64,000 nucleotides of DNA from an uncultured Bacteroidota bacterium (GCA_902617285.1 CACMVZ010000004.1:1-64000), one strand, 5' to 3'; positions 9,020 to 18,461 are shown, numbered from the stretch's first letter. Numbers and translations are program-made. The notes: a model not told the origin generated them from the sequence alone.

Positions 9020-10348
9020 ATGGCTGAGGTTATAAATATGCCAAGACTGAGTGATACTATGGAAGAGGGTACTCTTGCAAAGTGGTTCAAAAAAGTTGGA
9101 GATGATGTTAAAGAAGGAGAGATTTTAGCAGAAATTGAGACAGATAAGGCTACAATGGAGTTTGAATCTTTTCATGATGGAGTTCTTCTTCATATAGGAA
9201 TAGAGGAAGGTTCTACAGCTCCAGTAGATAGTATAATTGCTGTAATAGGTTCAAAAGGAGAAGATATATCGTCATTAATCAATGGCAATTCTAATGTAGA
9301 AGTTAAAGAAGATTCTAATGTAGAAGTTAAAGAAGAGTCTAATGTAGAAGTTAAAGAAGAGTCTAATGTAGAAGTTAAAGAAGAGTCTAATTTAGAAGTT
9401 AAAGAAGATTCTAAAGTAGAAGTTAAAGAAGAGTCTAAAGTAGAGGTTAAACAGGAACCTGAGCCAATAACTCATGATCAACCAAAGTTTGACTCTAATG
9501 GTAGAATACTTATTTCACCATTAGCAAAAAAACTTGCATCTGAAAAGGGAATAGATATTTCATTAATTAAAGGGACTGGTGATAATGGTAGAATTATAAA
9601 GAGAGATATCGATTCATATAAACCTTCAAACTACACTCATTTTGCTCAACCAAAGCCACATGTTAAAGAATCATCATATGAGATTCCTAACAATACTATG
9701 AGAAAAGCTATTGCAAAGAGATTATCTGATTCAAAATTTTCAGCACCTCATTACTATTTAAACATTGAGCTGGAAATGGATAACATGATATCATTTAGGC
9801 AACAATTTATAAATACTCAAAATGTAAAAATCTCATTTAACGATATCTTATCTAAGGCTGTTGCACTTTCTCTTGCTAAGCATCCAAAAGTTAATTCCAG
9901 ATGGTATGATGACAAAATTTTATTCAGTGAGCACGTTCATCTTGGTGTCGCTGTTGCTGTTGAGGATGGCTTAGTAGTTCCTGTTGTTAAGTTTGCAAAC
10001 TCTAAAGATCTTCCTGAGATTAATTCAGAAATAAGAGATTTTGCAGAAAGAGCAAAAAACAAAAAATTAAATCCATCAGAAATTGAAGGAAGTACATTCA
10101 CTATTTCTAACCTTGGAATGTTTGGTATAGAAAGTTTTACATCAATAATTAATCAACCTAATTCTGCGATACTTTCCATTGGTGCAATAATTCAGAAACC
10201 AATAGTAAAAAATTCAGAGATAGTCATTGGAAATACTATGAAGTTAACATTAGCATGTGATCATAGAACAGTTGATGGTGCTACTGGTTCATTGTTTCTA
10301 AAAACTTTGAAAGATTATATTGAAAATCCAGTCTCAATTCTAATTTAA
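9020..10348 (+). CDS. pdhC: Dihydrolipoamide acetyltransferase (pyruvate dehydrogenase E2)
   Basis: E2 core of the pyruvate dehydrogenase complex, 442 residues, transferring acetyl groups to CoA. In order: one lipoyl domain (about 2-78, lipoylated Lys43 in ETDKA), a charged linker containing seven eight-residue repeats (91-146), a peripheral subunit-binding domain (about 163-200, ISPLAKKLA...GTGDNGRIIKRDI), and the catalytic domain (about 218-442) with DHRTVDG at 414-420, whose His415 and Asp419 belong to the active site. There is only one lipoyl domain, whereas many family members have two or three. The linker is Glu/Lys/Val-rich rather than Ala/Pro-rich. Starts 1 base after pdhA and shares its stop with the start of the next gene. 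Confidence 0.95.
   Translation: MAEVINMPRLSDTMEEGTLAKWFKKVGDDVKEGEILAEIETDKATMEFESFHDGVLLHIGIEEGSTAPVDSIIAVIGSKGEDISSLINGNSNVEVKEDSNVEVKEESNVEVKEESNVEVKEESNLEVKEDSKVEVKEESKVEVKQEPEPITHDQPKFDSNGRILISPLAKKLASEKGIDISLIKGTGDNGRIIKRDIDSYKPSNYTHFAQPKPHVKESSYEIPNNTMRKAIAKRLSDSKFSAPHYYLNIELEMDNMISFRQQFINTQNVKISFNDILSKAVALSLAKHPKVNSRWYDDKILFSEHVHLGVAVAVEDGLVVPVVKFANSKDLPEINSEIRDFAERAKNKKLNPSEIEGSTFTISNLGMFGIESFTSIINQPNSAILSIGAIIQKPIVKNSEIVIGNTMKLTLACDHRTVDGATGSLFLKTLKDYIENPVSILI
9290..9457 (+). repeat. Seven tandem 24-bp repeats in the E2 linker
   Basis: Seven direct in-frame copies of a 24-base unit (first copy tctaatgtagaagttaaaga plus four more bases) encode seven eight-residue units such as SNVEVKED, SNVEVKEE and SKVEVKEE. 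Copies 1-4 are almost identical at the nucleotide level, and the last three have diverged. The unit length keeps the reading frame, so copy-number change would only lengthen or shorten the E2 linker. Confidence 0.95.
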
Positions 10349-11019
10349 TGAAAACTATACTTGTATCCGGAACAAGCTCTGGTATAGGATATGAAATATG
10401 TGTTCAAGCTCTTAAGCTTAAATATAAAGTTATATCTGTATCAAGAAATTCCAAGCCTCTTGAAAATATTAAAGGGATTGATTGTTATTCAGTTAATATA
10501 ACAGATAATGATCAATTAAATAATTTAGCTGAGGATTTGAAAAGTAAAAAAATTAAAATTGACTTTTTAGTCAATAATGCAGGTCATCTCAAAAATGAAA
10601 CTTTTGATAAAACTTCATATGAATCTTTTAAGCAAACATATGATGTAAATGTTTTTGGTTTAGCTCAAATTACAAGATTACTTTTGCCAATAATTAATAA
10701 GTCAGGCCATGTTATAAACATTAGTAGTATTGGAGGTGTAAATGGGTCAAAAAAATTTCCTGGTCTATCAGTTTACTCAAGCAGCAAGGCTGCAGTTATT
10801 GCTTTAACTGAAGTATTAGCAGAGGAATTTCCAAATGGCCCTTCTTTTAATGTTCTTGCTCTAGGTGCTGTCCAAACAAAGATGCTTAAAAAGGCTTTTC
10901 CTGAATATGTTGCACAAACAAACCCTAATGAAATGGCAAGTTATATATTAGATTTTGCTTTAAATGGTGGAAAATTATTTAATGGAAAACTTATATCTGT
11001 TTCAAACTCAACTCCCTAA
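10348..11019 (+). CDS. Short-chain dehydrogenase/reductase
   Basis: A 223-residue classical SDR with a Rossmann fold. The nucleotide-binding motif VSGTSSGIGYE is at the N terminus, the NNAG motif near residue 86, and the catalytic Ser and YSSSK (Y-x3-K) in the middle of the second half. The protein is shorter than the usual 240-260 residues, mostly in the substrate-binding C terminus. It overlaps the E2 stop by one base, so it is probably on the pdh transcript, but the substrate cannot be read from sequence. Its last 12 bases overlap the end of the ABC ATPase gene on the other strand. Confidence 0.85.
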   Translation: MKTILVSGTSSGIGYEICVQALKLKYKVISVSRNSKPLENIKGIDCYSVNITDNDQLNNLAEDLKSKKIKIDFLVNNAGHLKNETFDKTSYESFKQTYDVNVFGLAQITRLLLPIINKSGHVINISSIGGVNGSKKFPGLSVYSSSKAAVIALTEVLAEEFPNGPSFNVLALGAVQTKMLKKAFPEYVAQTNPNEMASYILDFALNGGKLFNGKLISVSNSTP

Positions 11020-11763
11020 TTTTCCAACCTTTCTTAGTAACTCAGAGGAATAGACAAAGTCGTTAACTAGTTTGTTATTGGTCTTTAGAATTTCTCTATT
11101 ATTTCCTTCCCAGACTTTTTCTCCTTGAACTAAAAAAATAATTTTATCCCCAATCTCCATAACTGAATTCATGTCATGGGTATTTATAACAGTTGTAATA
11201 TTATACTCGATTGTTATCTCTTGAATTAAATTGTCAATTATTATAGCTGTCTTTGGATCAAGTCCGGAATTAGGCTCGTCACAAAAAAGATACTTTGGAT
11301 TTAAAACAATAGCTCTTCCTATTGCAACCCTTTTTTTCATTCCACCAGATATTTCAGAAGGATATTTATTATCAGCATCTTTTAAGTCAACTCTATTAAT
11401 TACTTCTTGAGCTCTCAATAACATTTCTTCATCAGTTTTATTTGAAAACATTTTCATTGGAAAAATAATATTCTCTAATACCGTCATCGAATCAAATAAA
11501 GCACTTCCCTGGAAAACAGTTCCAACTTCTTTCCTTAAGTGAGCTAATGCTGATATATTCTCTTTATCAAACTTTTCATTATCAAAATAAATATTTCCTC
11601 TCTCAACCTCAAGGAGTCCAAGGAGACATTTCATTAAAACAGTTTTTCCTGAACCACTCTGACCAATTATTAGATTAGTCTTTCCCTTATCAAAAACAGT
11701 TGAAATTTCTTTCAAAATTTCAACCCCATCAAATGATTTTGATATTTCTTCTACTTTAATCAT
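11008..11763 (-). CDS. mlaF: ABC transporter ATPase, MlaF type
   Basis: ATP-binding subunit (251 residues) of an Mla-type phospholipid transport system at the inner membrane. Walker A is GQSGSGKTVLMK, the ABC signature is SGGMKKRVAIGRAI, Walker B is YLFCDEPNSGLDP, and the switch His lies in INTHDMNSV. The DEPNSGLDP form and the VFQGSALFDSMTV segment are typical of MlaF-like proteins. It follows mlaE with a one-base overlap, forming a core ATPase-permease pair. No MlaD-type MCE protein is encoded next to it in this window; in Bacteroidota that component is often elsewhere. Confidence 0.9.
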   Translation of the reverse strand: MIKVEEISKSFDGVEILKEISTVFDKGKTNLIIGQSGSGKTVLMKCLLGLLEVERGNIYFDNEKFDKENISALAHLRKEVGTVFQGSALFDSMTVLENIIFPMKMFSNKTDEEMLLRAQEVINRVDLKDADNKYPSEISGGMKKRVAIGRAIVLNPKYLFCDEPNSGLDPKTAIIIDNLIQEITIEYNITTVINTHDMNSVMEIGDKIIFLVQGEKVWEGNNREILKTNNKLVNDFVYSSELLRKVGKLGS

Positions 11764-12500
11764 TATGCTAATAAAAGTTGAGTTACAACAAAGTTAATTA
11801 TGATAATTACGATACTGGTCCAAACAAAAGATATATTACTTGCTTTACCCACTTCCAATGCACCACCTTTCATAAAGAATCCATGATAAGAAGGAATTGT
11901 AGCTAAAATAAATGCAAATAATGTTGTCTTTATATATGCATATATTACGTGAAACACTTTAAAATCTAATTGAATTCCTTGAATAAAATCAAAACTTGTA
12001 GAAAATCCTGCGTAAACACTGGCCACATAACCACCTAATATTCCCAGAAACATTGCTAAAGTAATTAAAAATGGATATAACATTAAAGAAATAATTTTCG
12101 GAAAAATTAGATAATTAAATGAGTTAACACCCATTACTTCCAGTGCATCTATTTGCTCTGTAACTCTCATAGTTCCAATGCTAGATGTAATAAAAGATCC
12201 AACCTTTCCTGCCATAATTATAGAAATTAGAGTTGGAGCAAATTCTAAAATTACTGATTGTCTTGTTGCAAATCCAATAAGATTTCCTGGTAGAAAAGGA
12301 CTCTCGATATTAAGAGCAGTCTGAATTGCAACAACGCCTCCCACTAAAAAAGACATAAATGCTACAATCCAAATTGAGCCAATAATGAGATCATCAATCT
12401 CTTGAACAATTAATTTTTTTAAAACATTCCACTTAGTAAATTTTGTAAAAGTGTATTTAATCATTAAAAAATACCTGCCTATATGAAAAAAAAGTTTCAT
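11763..12500 (-). CDS. mlaE: ABC transporter permease, MlaE family
   Basis: A 245-residue permease of the MlaE/YrbE family, inner membrane, about five or six membrane segments. Recognisable elements are the QSVILEFAPTLISIIMAGKVGSF core and the SIGTMRVTEQIDALEVMGVN loop, which is the family hallmark and contacts the ATPase. Together with MlaF it should move phospholipids between membranes to maintain outer-membrane asymmetry. Encoded 5 bases after the KAS III gene and overlapping mlaF by one base, so the three are likely one transcript. Confidence 0.92.
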   Translation of the reverse strand: MKLFFHIGRYFLMIKYTFTKFTKWNVLKKLIVQEIDDLIIGSIWIVAFMSFLVGGVVAIQTALNIESPFLPGNLIGFATRQSVILEFAPTLISIIMAGKVGSFITSSIGTMRVTEQIDALEVMGVNSFNYLIFPKIISLMLYPFLITLAMFLGILGGYVASVYAGFSTSFDFIQGIQLDFKVFHVIYAYIKTTLFAFILATIPSYHGFFMKGGALEVGKASNISFVWTSIVIIIINFVVTQLLLA

Positions 12501-12505
12501 TATGA

Positions 12506-13576
12506 TTAAATCTTATAGGTTATAGCATTTATATTCATACCTGCTCCTACACTTGCAAACATTATTATGTCTCCTTCATTTAAGAAATGTCCTCCATAGT
12601 TGTTTCTTTTAACTATATCAAAAAGAGTTGGAATTGTAGCTACTGAACTATTTCCAAATTCTTCTATGTTCATTGGAAGAACATTTTTTGGCGGAGTACT
12701 TTTATAGAGTCTATAAAATCTCTTAATAATTGCTTCATCCATTTTTTTATTAGCTTGATGAATAAATATTTTTTTAAGATCGTCAATATTACATTTAGAA
12801 TCATCAAAACATGATTTCATGGCTATTGGGACATTCGTAAGCGCAAATTCATATACTTTTCTACCCTGCATTTTAATAAACTTTTGATCGTAACTTTCTC
12901 TTAAGTCTTTATCATATGATGAGCCATAGAATATAAAATCATTTTCACCCTCATAGGTGAAAGTAGCAGATTTATGAGATAATATTCCCCCATCATAAGA
13001 AGTGTCTTTTTCTAATATGGTAGCACCAGATCCATCTGCGTATATCATTGAGTCTCTGTCGTTTTCGTCTAGAATTCTTGAGAGTGTGTCACAACCAATT
13101 ATTAAACATTTAGTTGCCATTCCGGAGTTAATAAAAGATTTTGCTTGGATCATCCCTTCCACCCAACCTGGACAACCACATATAATATCATATGCTACAC
13201 AATCTGGATTTTTAATTTTAAGTTTTGCTTTCACTTTTGAAGCAATTGAAGGAAGTGTATCTACTTGCCCACTATTACATGAAATATCTCCTGCATTATG
13301 AGCAACGATAATGTAGTCTAATGTTTCTTGATCAATTTTTGAATCAAAAATTGCATTTCGTGCAGCATCTGTCGCCAAGTCTGAGCAATTTATTTCATCA
13401 GAGGCATACCTTCGCTCAGTAATACCAGTAATTGACATAAACTTTTCAATTATTTCTGGATTTGAACTTTGAATATCACTACCATCTCTATCGAGGAATT
13501 TATTCTTAAGAAAATCTGAATTTTTCTTAGTGATATCTGGTGTGCAGCTCCCTGTCCCAGTTATTCTGTAGTTCAT
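12506..13576 (-). CDS. 3-oxoacyl-ACP synthase III family protein
   Basis: A 356-residue thiolase-fold condensing enzyme of the KAS III (FabH-like) group. The catalytic triad is complete: Cys135 in IICGCPGW, His273 in FIHQAN and Asn309 in EFGNSS. It is longer than housekeeping FabH (about 320-335 residues), and the GCPGW version of the Cys motif suggests a paralogue rather than the main initiator of fatty-acid synthesis. It would condense an acyl-CoA or acyl-ACP with malonyl-ACP; the product is not predictable. It is placed between gcvP (18 bases upstream) and mlaE (5 bases downstream), so a role in lipid or envelope supply is a reasonable inference only. Confidence 0.85.
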   Translation of the reverse strand: MNYRITGTGSCTPDITKKNSDFLKNKFLDRDGSDIQSSNPEIIEKFMSITGITERRYASDEINCSDLATDAARNAIFDSKIDQETLDYIIVAHNAGDISCNSGQVDTLPSIASKVKAKLKIKNPDCVAYDIICGCPGWVEGMIQAKSFINSGMATKCLIIGCDTLSRILDENDRDSMIYADGSGATILEKDTSYDGGILSHKSATFTYEGENDFIFYGSSYDKDLRESYDQKFIKMQGRKVYEFALTNVPIAMKSCFDDSKCNIDDLKKIFIHQANKKMDEAIIKRFYRLYKSTPPKNVLPMNIEEFGNSSVATIPTLFDIVKRNNYGGHFLNEGDIIMFASVGAGMNINAITYKI

Positions 13577-13594
13577 TTTATAAAATTACTTAAA

Positions 13595-16423
13595 TTATTG
13601 ATAAGTCTCTATAGGAGGGCAGCTACAAATTAAATTCCTGTCACCATAAGCTTCATCTACTCTCCTAACTGATGGCCAAAATTTATTAGTTTTTAAATAG
13701 CTTTTGGGGAATGAGGCGTCTTCTCTACTGTAACTATATGGCCAGTCAGTGGAAGTCAACATCTTTAATGTATGGGGTGAATTCCTAAGCATTTCTCTTT
13801 TAGAATCATCACCAGAAAATATCTCATTATAAATTGAATTAAGAGCTTCACAAAATTTATCTAATTCATTTAAATTTTCACTTTCAGTGGGTTCAATCAT
13901 CATAGTACCAGGAACCGGAAAAGAAACTGTTGGAGCATGAAATCCATAATCTATTAGTCTTTTAGCAATATCTACAACTTCAATATTATATTTTTTGAAT
14001 TCTCTACAATCTATAATAAATTCATGTGCTGATCTTCCATTTTCTCCACTGTATAGTATTTTATAATTTTTCTCAAGTTTAGTCTTCAAATAGTTTGCAT
14101 TCACAATCGCAATTTCAGTGGATTTTCTAATACCCTCTCTACCTAACATCCTTATATATCCGTATGATATAATACAAACAAGTGCAGACCCCCAAGGAGC
14201 TGATGAAATTGCCTCAAGTGAATCATCTCCACCTGTCTTAATTAATGGATTAGATGGAAGAAATTCCTTAAGATGTTCTGCCACACAAATTGGCCCAACA
14301 CCTGGACCACCACCTCCATGAGGAATTGAGAAAGTTTTATGTAGATTCAAATGACAAACATCAGCACCAATTATTTTTGGACTTGTTAAGCCAACCTGTG
14401 CGTTCATGTTGGCACCATCCATGTATACCTGACCACCATTTTGATGAATCAAGTCATTAATTGATTGAATCTCAGATTCAAATACTCCATGAGTAGATGG
14501 ATAAGTAATCATCAATGCAGCAAGGTTATCTTTATGATTGTTTACTTTAGTCTCAAGATCTTCAATATCAATATTTCCCTTCTCATCAGTATTAATAACT
14601 ACTACTTTAAATCCAGCCATAATTGCTGATGCAGGATTAGTTCCATGTGCAGAAGAAGGAATTAAACATATGTTTCTGTGACAATCACCTTTTTTATCTA
14701 AATAAGATTTAATTACCATCAATCCAGTGTATTCTCCTTGAGCACCAGAATTCGGTTGTAAAGAAGTTGCAGCAAAACCTGTAATTTCTGAAAGGTATCC
14801 TTCTAATCTATTTATTACCTCATGATATCCTTTTGCTTGATCAACAGGAACGAATGGATGTATACTATTCCACTCCGTCCAACTTAATGGGATCATTTCT
14901 GAAGCTGAATTAAGCTTCATAGTGCAAGATCCAAGTGAGATCATAGATTGAGTTAAAGATAGATCCTTGTTCTCTAAAGATTTTATATATCTCATTAATG
15001 AAGTCTCAGAGTGATATGAATTGAAAACTGGGTGGGATAAAATGCTAGATTTTCTTTCATTAATAATTTCAATATCTGTTGGAAATTCTTTAATATTTGA
15101 TTCTTTTTTTGCATATTCCTCAAAAACTGAAATAATCTCTGTTAGATCTTTAAAGTTAGTTTTTTCATTTACAGAAATCGATATTTCATCATCTGAGAGA
15201 TAGCAAAAGTTAATCTTTTTTATAACTGCTAATTCTTTTATTTTTTTTGATTCACATAAAACAGTTACTGTGTCAAAGAATTTAGAATATTTAATTTGAA
15301 TTCCAATAGATTTTAAACTTGTTTTTAGATAAACAGCCTTAAGGTGAATTGATTTTGAAATTTCTTTTAGGCCCTTTGGACCATGATAGACTGCATACAT
15401 TCCAGCCATTACTGCTAATAGAACTTGTGCAGTACAAATATTTGATGTTGCTCTGTCTCTTTTAATATGTTGCTCTCGAGTTTGAAGAGCCATCCTAAGT
15501 GAATAATCACCATCTAGGTCCTTGGTTACGCCAATAATTCTTCCAGGTATATTTCTTTTGTATTTTTCTTTTGTTGCAAAAAAAGCAGCATGAGGACCTC
15601 CATAACCAAGAGGTATTCCAAATCTTTGAGTTGTTCCTACAACAACATCAATTTTATCATTATTAGGAGGTTCAATTAAGACCATTGACATTAAATCAAC
15701 AGCAATTATTACTTTAAGATTTTCATTACTTATAGATTCTAATAAATTATCTATTTCCTCCAGTTTTCCATCCTTTCCAGGATATTGAATAATACATCCA
15801 AAAAACTCATTTTCATTCAATTCTTTTAAATCACCTACTACTAATTCAATATTAAGTGGCTTAGCTCTTGTTGACAGTACAGCTAAAGTTTGTGGGAATA
15901 TGTTAGAGTCAACATAAAATTTATTTTGATTTGTTGATTTTTGATCTTTTGATCTATTATTATACATCATTATCATTGCTTCAGAAGCAGATGTGCCTTC
16001 ATCCAAAAGTGAGGCGTTAGCTATCTCCATTTTAGTAATATCGCAAATCATTGTTTGGAAATTCAATAAAGCCTCGAGTCTACCCTGAGCAATTTCAGCT
16101 TGATAAGGGGTGTAAGCCGTGTACCAACCAGGATTTTCCAAAATATTTCTTTGAATGACAGAAGGGGTAAACGTGTCATGATAACCGAGTCCAATATAAG
16201 TTTTAAACTTCTGATTCAAAGATGATAATTTTTTTATCTCTTTTAAAAATTCCATTTCAGAAATACCTTCAGGTATATTCAAGTCTTTTTTTAATCTAAT
16301 CTTTTCTGGAATAGTCTGCTTAAGAAGTTGTTCAACAGAATTAACGCCTATTGTACTAAGAATTTTATTTAAATCAGAAGAATTTGGGCCTATATGTCTT
16401 CGAGTAAAATTTTCTTTAAACAT
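13595..16423 (-). CDS. gcvP: Glycine dehydrogenase (decarboxylating), P protein
   Basis: P protein of the glycine cleavage system, a single-chain form of 942 residues fusing the two halves found separately in some bacteria. It decarboxylates glycine using pyridoxal phosphate and passes the aminomethyl group to the lipoylated H protein. The PLP lysine is Lys696 in NLHKTFSIPHGGGGPG. The N terminus RRHIGPNSSD and the central SLGSCTMKLNSASEM are standard for the family. The other gcv genes are not in this window. It heads a minus-strand block with the KAS III and Mla genes. A TAnnTTTG element lies 13 bases upstream of the start. No glycine riboswitch is visible in the 57-base intergenic space. 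Confidence 0.97.
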   Translation of the reverse strand: MFKENFTRRHIGPNSSDLNKILSTIGVNSVEQLLKQTIPEKIRLKKDLNIPEGISEMEFLKEIKKLSSLNQKFKTYIGLGYHDTFTPSVIQRNILENPGWYTAYTPYQAEIAQGRLEALLNFQTMICDITKMEIANASLLDEGTSASEAMIMMYNNRSKDQKSTNQNKFYVDSNIFPQTLAVLSTRAKPLNIELVVGDLKELNENEFFGCIIQYPGKDGKLEEIDNLLESISNENLKVIIAVDLMSMVLIEPPNNDKIDVVVGTTQRFGIPLGYGGPHAAFFATKEKYKRNIPGRIIGVTKDLDGDYSLRMALQTREQHIKRDRATSNICTAQVLLAVMAGMYAVYHGPKGLKEISKSIHLKAVYLKTSLKSIGIQIKYSKFFDTVTVLCESKKIKELAVIKKINFCYLSDDEISISVNEKTNFKDLTEIISVFEEYAKKESNIKEFPTDIEIINERKSSILSHPVFNSYHSETSLMRYIKSLENKDLSLTQSMISLGSCTMKLNSASEMIPLSWTEWNSIHPFVPVDQAKGYHEVINRLEGYLSEITGFAATSLQPNSGAQGEYTGLMVIKSYLDKKGDCHRNICLIPSSAHGTNPASAIMAGFKVVVINTDEKGNIDIEDLETKVNNHKDNLAALMITYPSTHGVFESEIQSINDLIHQNGGQVYMDGANMNAQVGLTSPKIIGADVCHLNLHKTFSIPHGGGGPGVGPICVAEHLKEFLPSNPLIKTGGDDSLEAISSAPWGSALVCIISYGYIRMLGREGIRKSTEIAIVNANYLKTKLEKNYKILYSGENGRSAHEFIIDCREFKKYNIEVVDIAKRLIDYGFHAPTVSFPVPGTMMIEPTESENLNELDKFCEALNSIYNEIFSGDDSKREMLRNSPHTLKMLTSTDWPYSYSREDASFPKSYLKTNKFWPSVRRVDEAYGDRNLICSCPPIETYQ

Positions 16424-16436
16424 CGAAAGTTTTTAG

Positions 16437-16444
16437 CAAAAATA
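16437..16444 (-). promoter_or_regulatory. -7 promoter element for gcvP
   Basis: On the minus strand this reads TATTTTTG, a full match to TAnnTTTG. It ends 13 bases before the gcvP ATG, predicting a 5' leader of under 10 bases. I see no good -33 TTG, so support is moderate. Confidence 0.4.
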
Positions 16445-16480
16445 TGTATTATTGAAAATAATAATAATAATGTTCATTAA

Positions 16481-16825
16481 ATGTTAAAACTTTTTTATTA
16501 TATACTATTAGTTTTTCTTCAATCTCCTATTATTCAAGATATTGATAAAGATCAAGTAAATAATCTAATCGATGATAAAGTAATGGTAATTGATCTTAGG
16601 ACTGAAGAGGAGTTTGAGGATGGTAAAATAATATCCTCTTTCAACATTGATTTTCAAAAGAAGGAGTTTATAGATAATTTAAATAAGCTAGATAAAGAAA
16701 AACCTTATATCATATATTGCATGTCAGGTAATAGAAGTTCAAAGGCTAGTCACGTAATGAAATCTTTAGGCTTTAAGATTATATATCATTATAAAAAGGG
16801 ATATAAGGATTGGATTAAAGATTAG
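16481..16825 (+). CDS. Secreted rhodanese-like domain protein
   Basis: A 114-residue single-domain rhodanese. The N terminus (residues 1-15) is hydrophobic and looks like a signal peptide or anchor, so the domain is probably periplasmic. The active-site loop CMSGNRS contains the expected cysteine (Cys80), and the substrate-side motif VIDLRTEEEFEDGKI is typical of rhodanese domains with an intact fold. Such proteins carry sulfur as a persulfide; the acceptor cannot be deduced. It stands alone: divergent from gcvP, and its end overlaps purE on the opposite strand by 4 bases. Confidence 0.85.
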   Translation: MLKLFYYILLVFLQSPIIQDIDKDQVNNLIDDKVMVIDLRTEEEFEDGKIISSFNIDFQKKEFIDNLNKLDKEKPYIIYCMSGNRSSKASHVMKSLGFKIIYHYKKGYKDWIKD

Positions 16826-17313
16826 CTATTCTTCTTTAAATCTTTACTGCTTTCAATAACCTTATTTTCTAAATCTTTTTTGTAAGCTTTAACTTTATCA
16901 GAAACCTCAGTATCAAAGGATCCAATAATTTGAGCAGCAAGAATACCTGCATTTTTTGAACCGTTTAAAGCTACGGTTGCTACTGGAACTCCTCCAGGCA
17001 TTTGAAGTATAGATAAAATTGAGTCCCAACCATCGATTGAGTTTCTTGATTTTATTGGAACTCCTATAACAGGTAAGCTTGTAATTGAAGCTACCATACC
17101 AGGGAGGTGAGCTGCTCCTCCTGCTCCAGCAATAATAACTTTTATACCTTTTTTTTCAGCATTAGAAGCATACTCAACCATTTTATTAGGTGTTCTATGA
17201 GCTGAAACTATATCATATTCTGTATTTATATTAAATGATTTGAGAATTTCGATAGCTTCACTCATTATTTGAAAATCTGACTTACTACCCATTATGATTG
17301 CTACTTGACTCAT
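16822..17313 (-). CDS. purE: N5-carboxyaminoimidazole ribonucleotide mutase
   Basis: Class I PurE (163 residues), which interconverts N5-CAIR and CAIR in de novo purine synthesis. Diagnostic sequences are MGSKSDFQIM at the N terminus, the SAHRTP active-site motif with its catalytic His, and AGAGGAAHLPGMVAS. The length is normal for the octameric bacterial enzyme. Its start overlaps the purK stop by four bases, the usual coupled purK-purE arrangement. It converges with the rhodanese gene. Confidence 0.96.
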   Translation of the reverse strand: MSQVAIIMGSKSDFQIMSEAIEILKSFNINTEYDIVSAHRTPNKMVEYASNAEKKGIKVIIAGAGGAAHLPGMVASITSLPVIGVPIKSRNSIDGWDSILSILQMPGGVPVATVALNGSKNAGILAAQIIGSFDTEVSDKVKAYKKDLENKVIESSKDLKKNS

Positions 17314-18461
17314 TTTTTTGATGTAATAATAATTGTTTCTTTTATTTCTTTTGCTAATTCTTTTGCTTTATCAATATTTTGATTAATCACGGTTACATGA
17401 CCCATTTTTCTATTGAATCTAGTTTCAAATTTACCGTAAATATGTGGATTAACACCTTCAAGCCCAATAATTTGATCAAAATTCTTATAAATAACAGGGC
17501 CATCAGATCCTTTTTCACCAACTAAATTTACCATTACAGCAGCTTCCATAATTTTTGTACTACCTAAAGGCATATCAAGAATTGATCTTAAAAGTTGTTC
17601 AAACTGACTAGTGTAAGAGCCCTCTATTGAAAAGTGATAACTGTTGTGTGGCCTAGGAGCAACCTCATTGATAAGAATTTCATCCTCAGAAGTTAAAAAC
17701 ATTTCAACAGCTAATATCCCTATAATTTTGAGTTTCTTTGCAACCTGAATTGCAAGCTCTTCAGCATCTGATTTTAAATCATTATTAATTTTTGCAGGTG
17801 ATAAAATATACTCTACCTGATTTGAATCACTATTGAACTCCATTTCAACTACAGGATAATTAATTAATTCACCAGATTTTCTTGACGCTACCATTACAGA
17901 AAGTTCTTTTTTTATTGAAATTAATTCCTCTACTATACAGTGACAATCATCTATTTTTTCTAAATCTTTGTTATTTGATATTTTATTTACGCCGTATCCG
18001 TCATATCCCATTCTAGAAGCTTTCCAAATAAAAGGAAGTGAAATTTCACCTTTGCTAACACTCTCTTTCAACTCATTTTTACCTGTGAAAATTTTATATG
18101 AGGAAGTAGGAATTAGGTTCTTATTGTAGAATTCTTTTTGTTTAGATTTGTCTTGAATTATTTCAATTACTTTAGATTGAGGTAAAACTTCCAAACTATT
18201 AGATTCAAGAAATTTTAATGCTTCAACATTTACATTTTCAATTTCAATTGTTAATATGTTAACCATTTTACCAAAATTGACAACTGTATCGAAGTCCATT
18301 AAGTCACCTTGAAAAAATTTTGAACAAAGTTTGCTAGATGGGCAGTTCTCATTGGAGTCTAAAATGTATACTTGAAGTCCCCATTTATTAGCTACGTCAA
18401 GAACCATTTTTCCGAGTTGACCTCCTCCAAGTATACCAATTATTCTATTTTCCTTAAACAT
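17310..18461 (-). CDS. purK: N5-carboxyaminoimidazole ribonucleotide synthase
   Basis: ATP-grasp enzyme (383 residues) that uses ATP and bicarbonate to make N5-CAIR from AIR. The N terminus RIIGILGGGQLGKMVLDVA is the PurK signature; the ATP-grasp core follows with WKASRMGYDGYGV and the C-terminal metal and phosphate residues in INEVAPRPHNSYH. It starts at ATG 18461, only 5 bases after a TAnnTTTG element on its strand, so the transcript may begin at or beside the start codon. It is divergent from adk, which has the same arrangement, linking purine synthesis to adenylate conversion by position. Confidence 0.96.
   Translation of the reverse strand: MFKENRIIGILGGGQLGKMVLDVANKWGLQVYILDSNENCPSSKLCSKFFQGDLMDFDTVVNFGKMVNILTIEIENVNVEALKFLESNSLEVLPQSKVIEIIQDKSKQKEFYNKNLIPTSSYKIFTGKNELKESVSKGEISLPFIWKASRMGYDGYGVNKISNNKDLEKIDDCHCIVEELISIKKELSVMVASRKSGELINYPVVEMEFNSDSNQVEYILSPAKINNDLKSDAEELAIQVAKKLKIIGILAVEMFLTSEDEILINEVAPRPHNSYHFSIEGSYTSQFEQLLRSILDMPLGSTKIMEAAVMVNLVGEKGSDGPVIYKNFDQIIGLEGVNPHIYGKFETRFNRKMGHVTVINQNIDKAKELAKEIKETIIITSKK

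Noticed and set aside
9290-9457. Possible CRISPR-like array
   Set aside because: The repeats are contiguous with no spacers and stay in the E2 reading frame, so they are coding tandem repeats.
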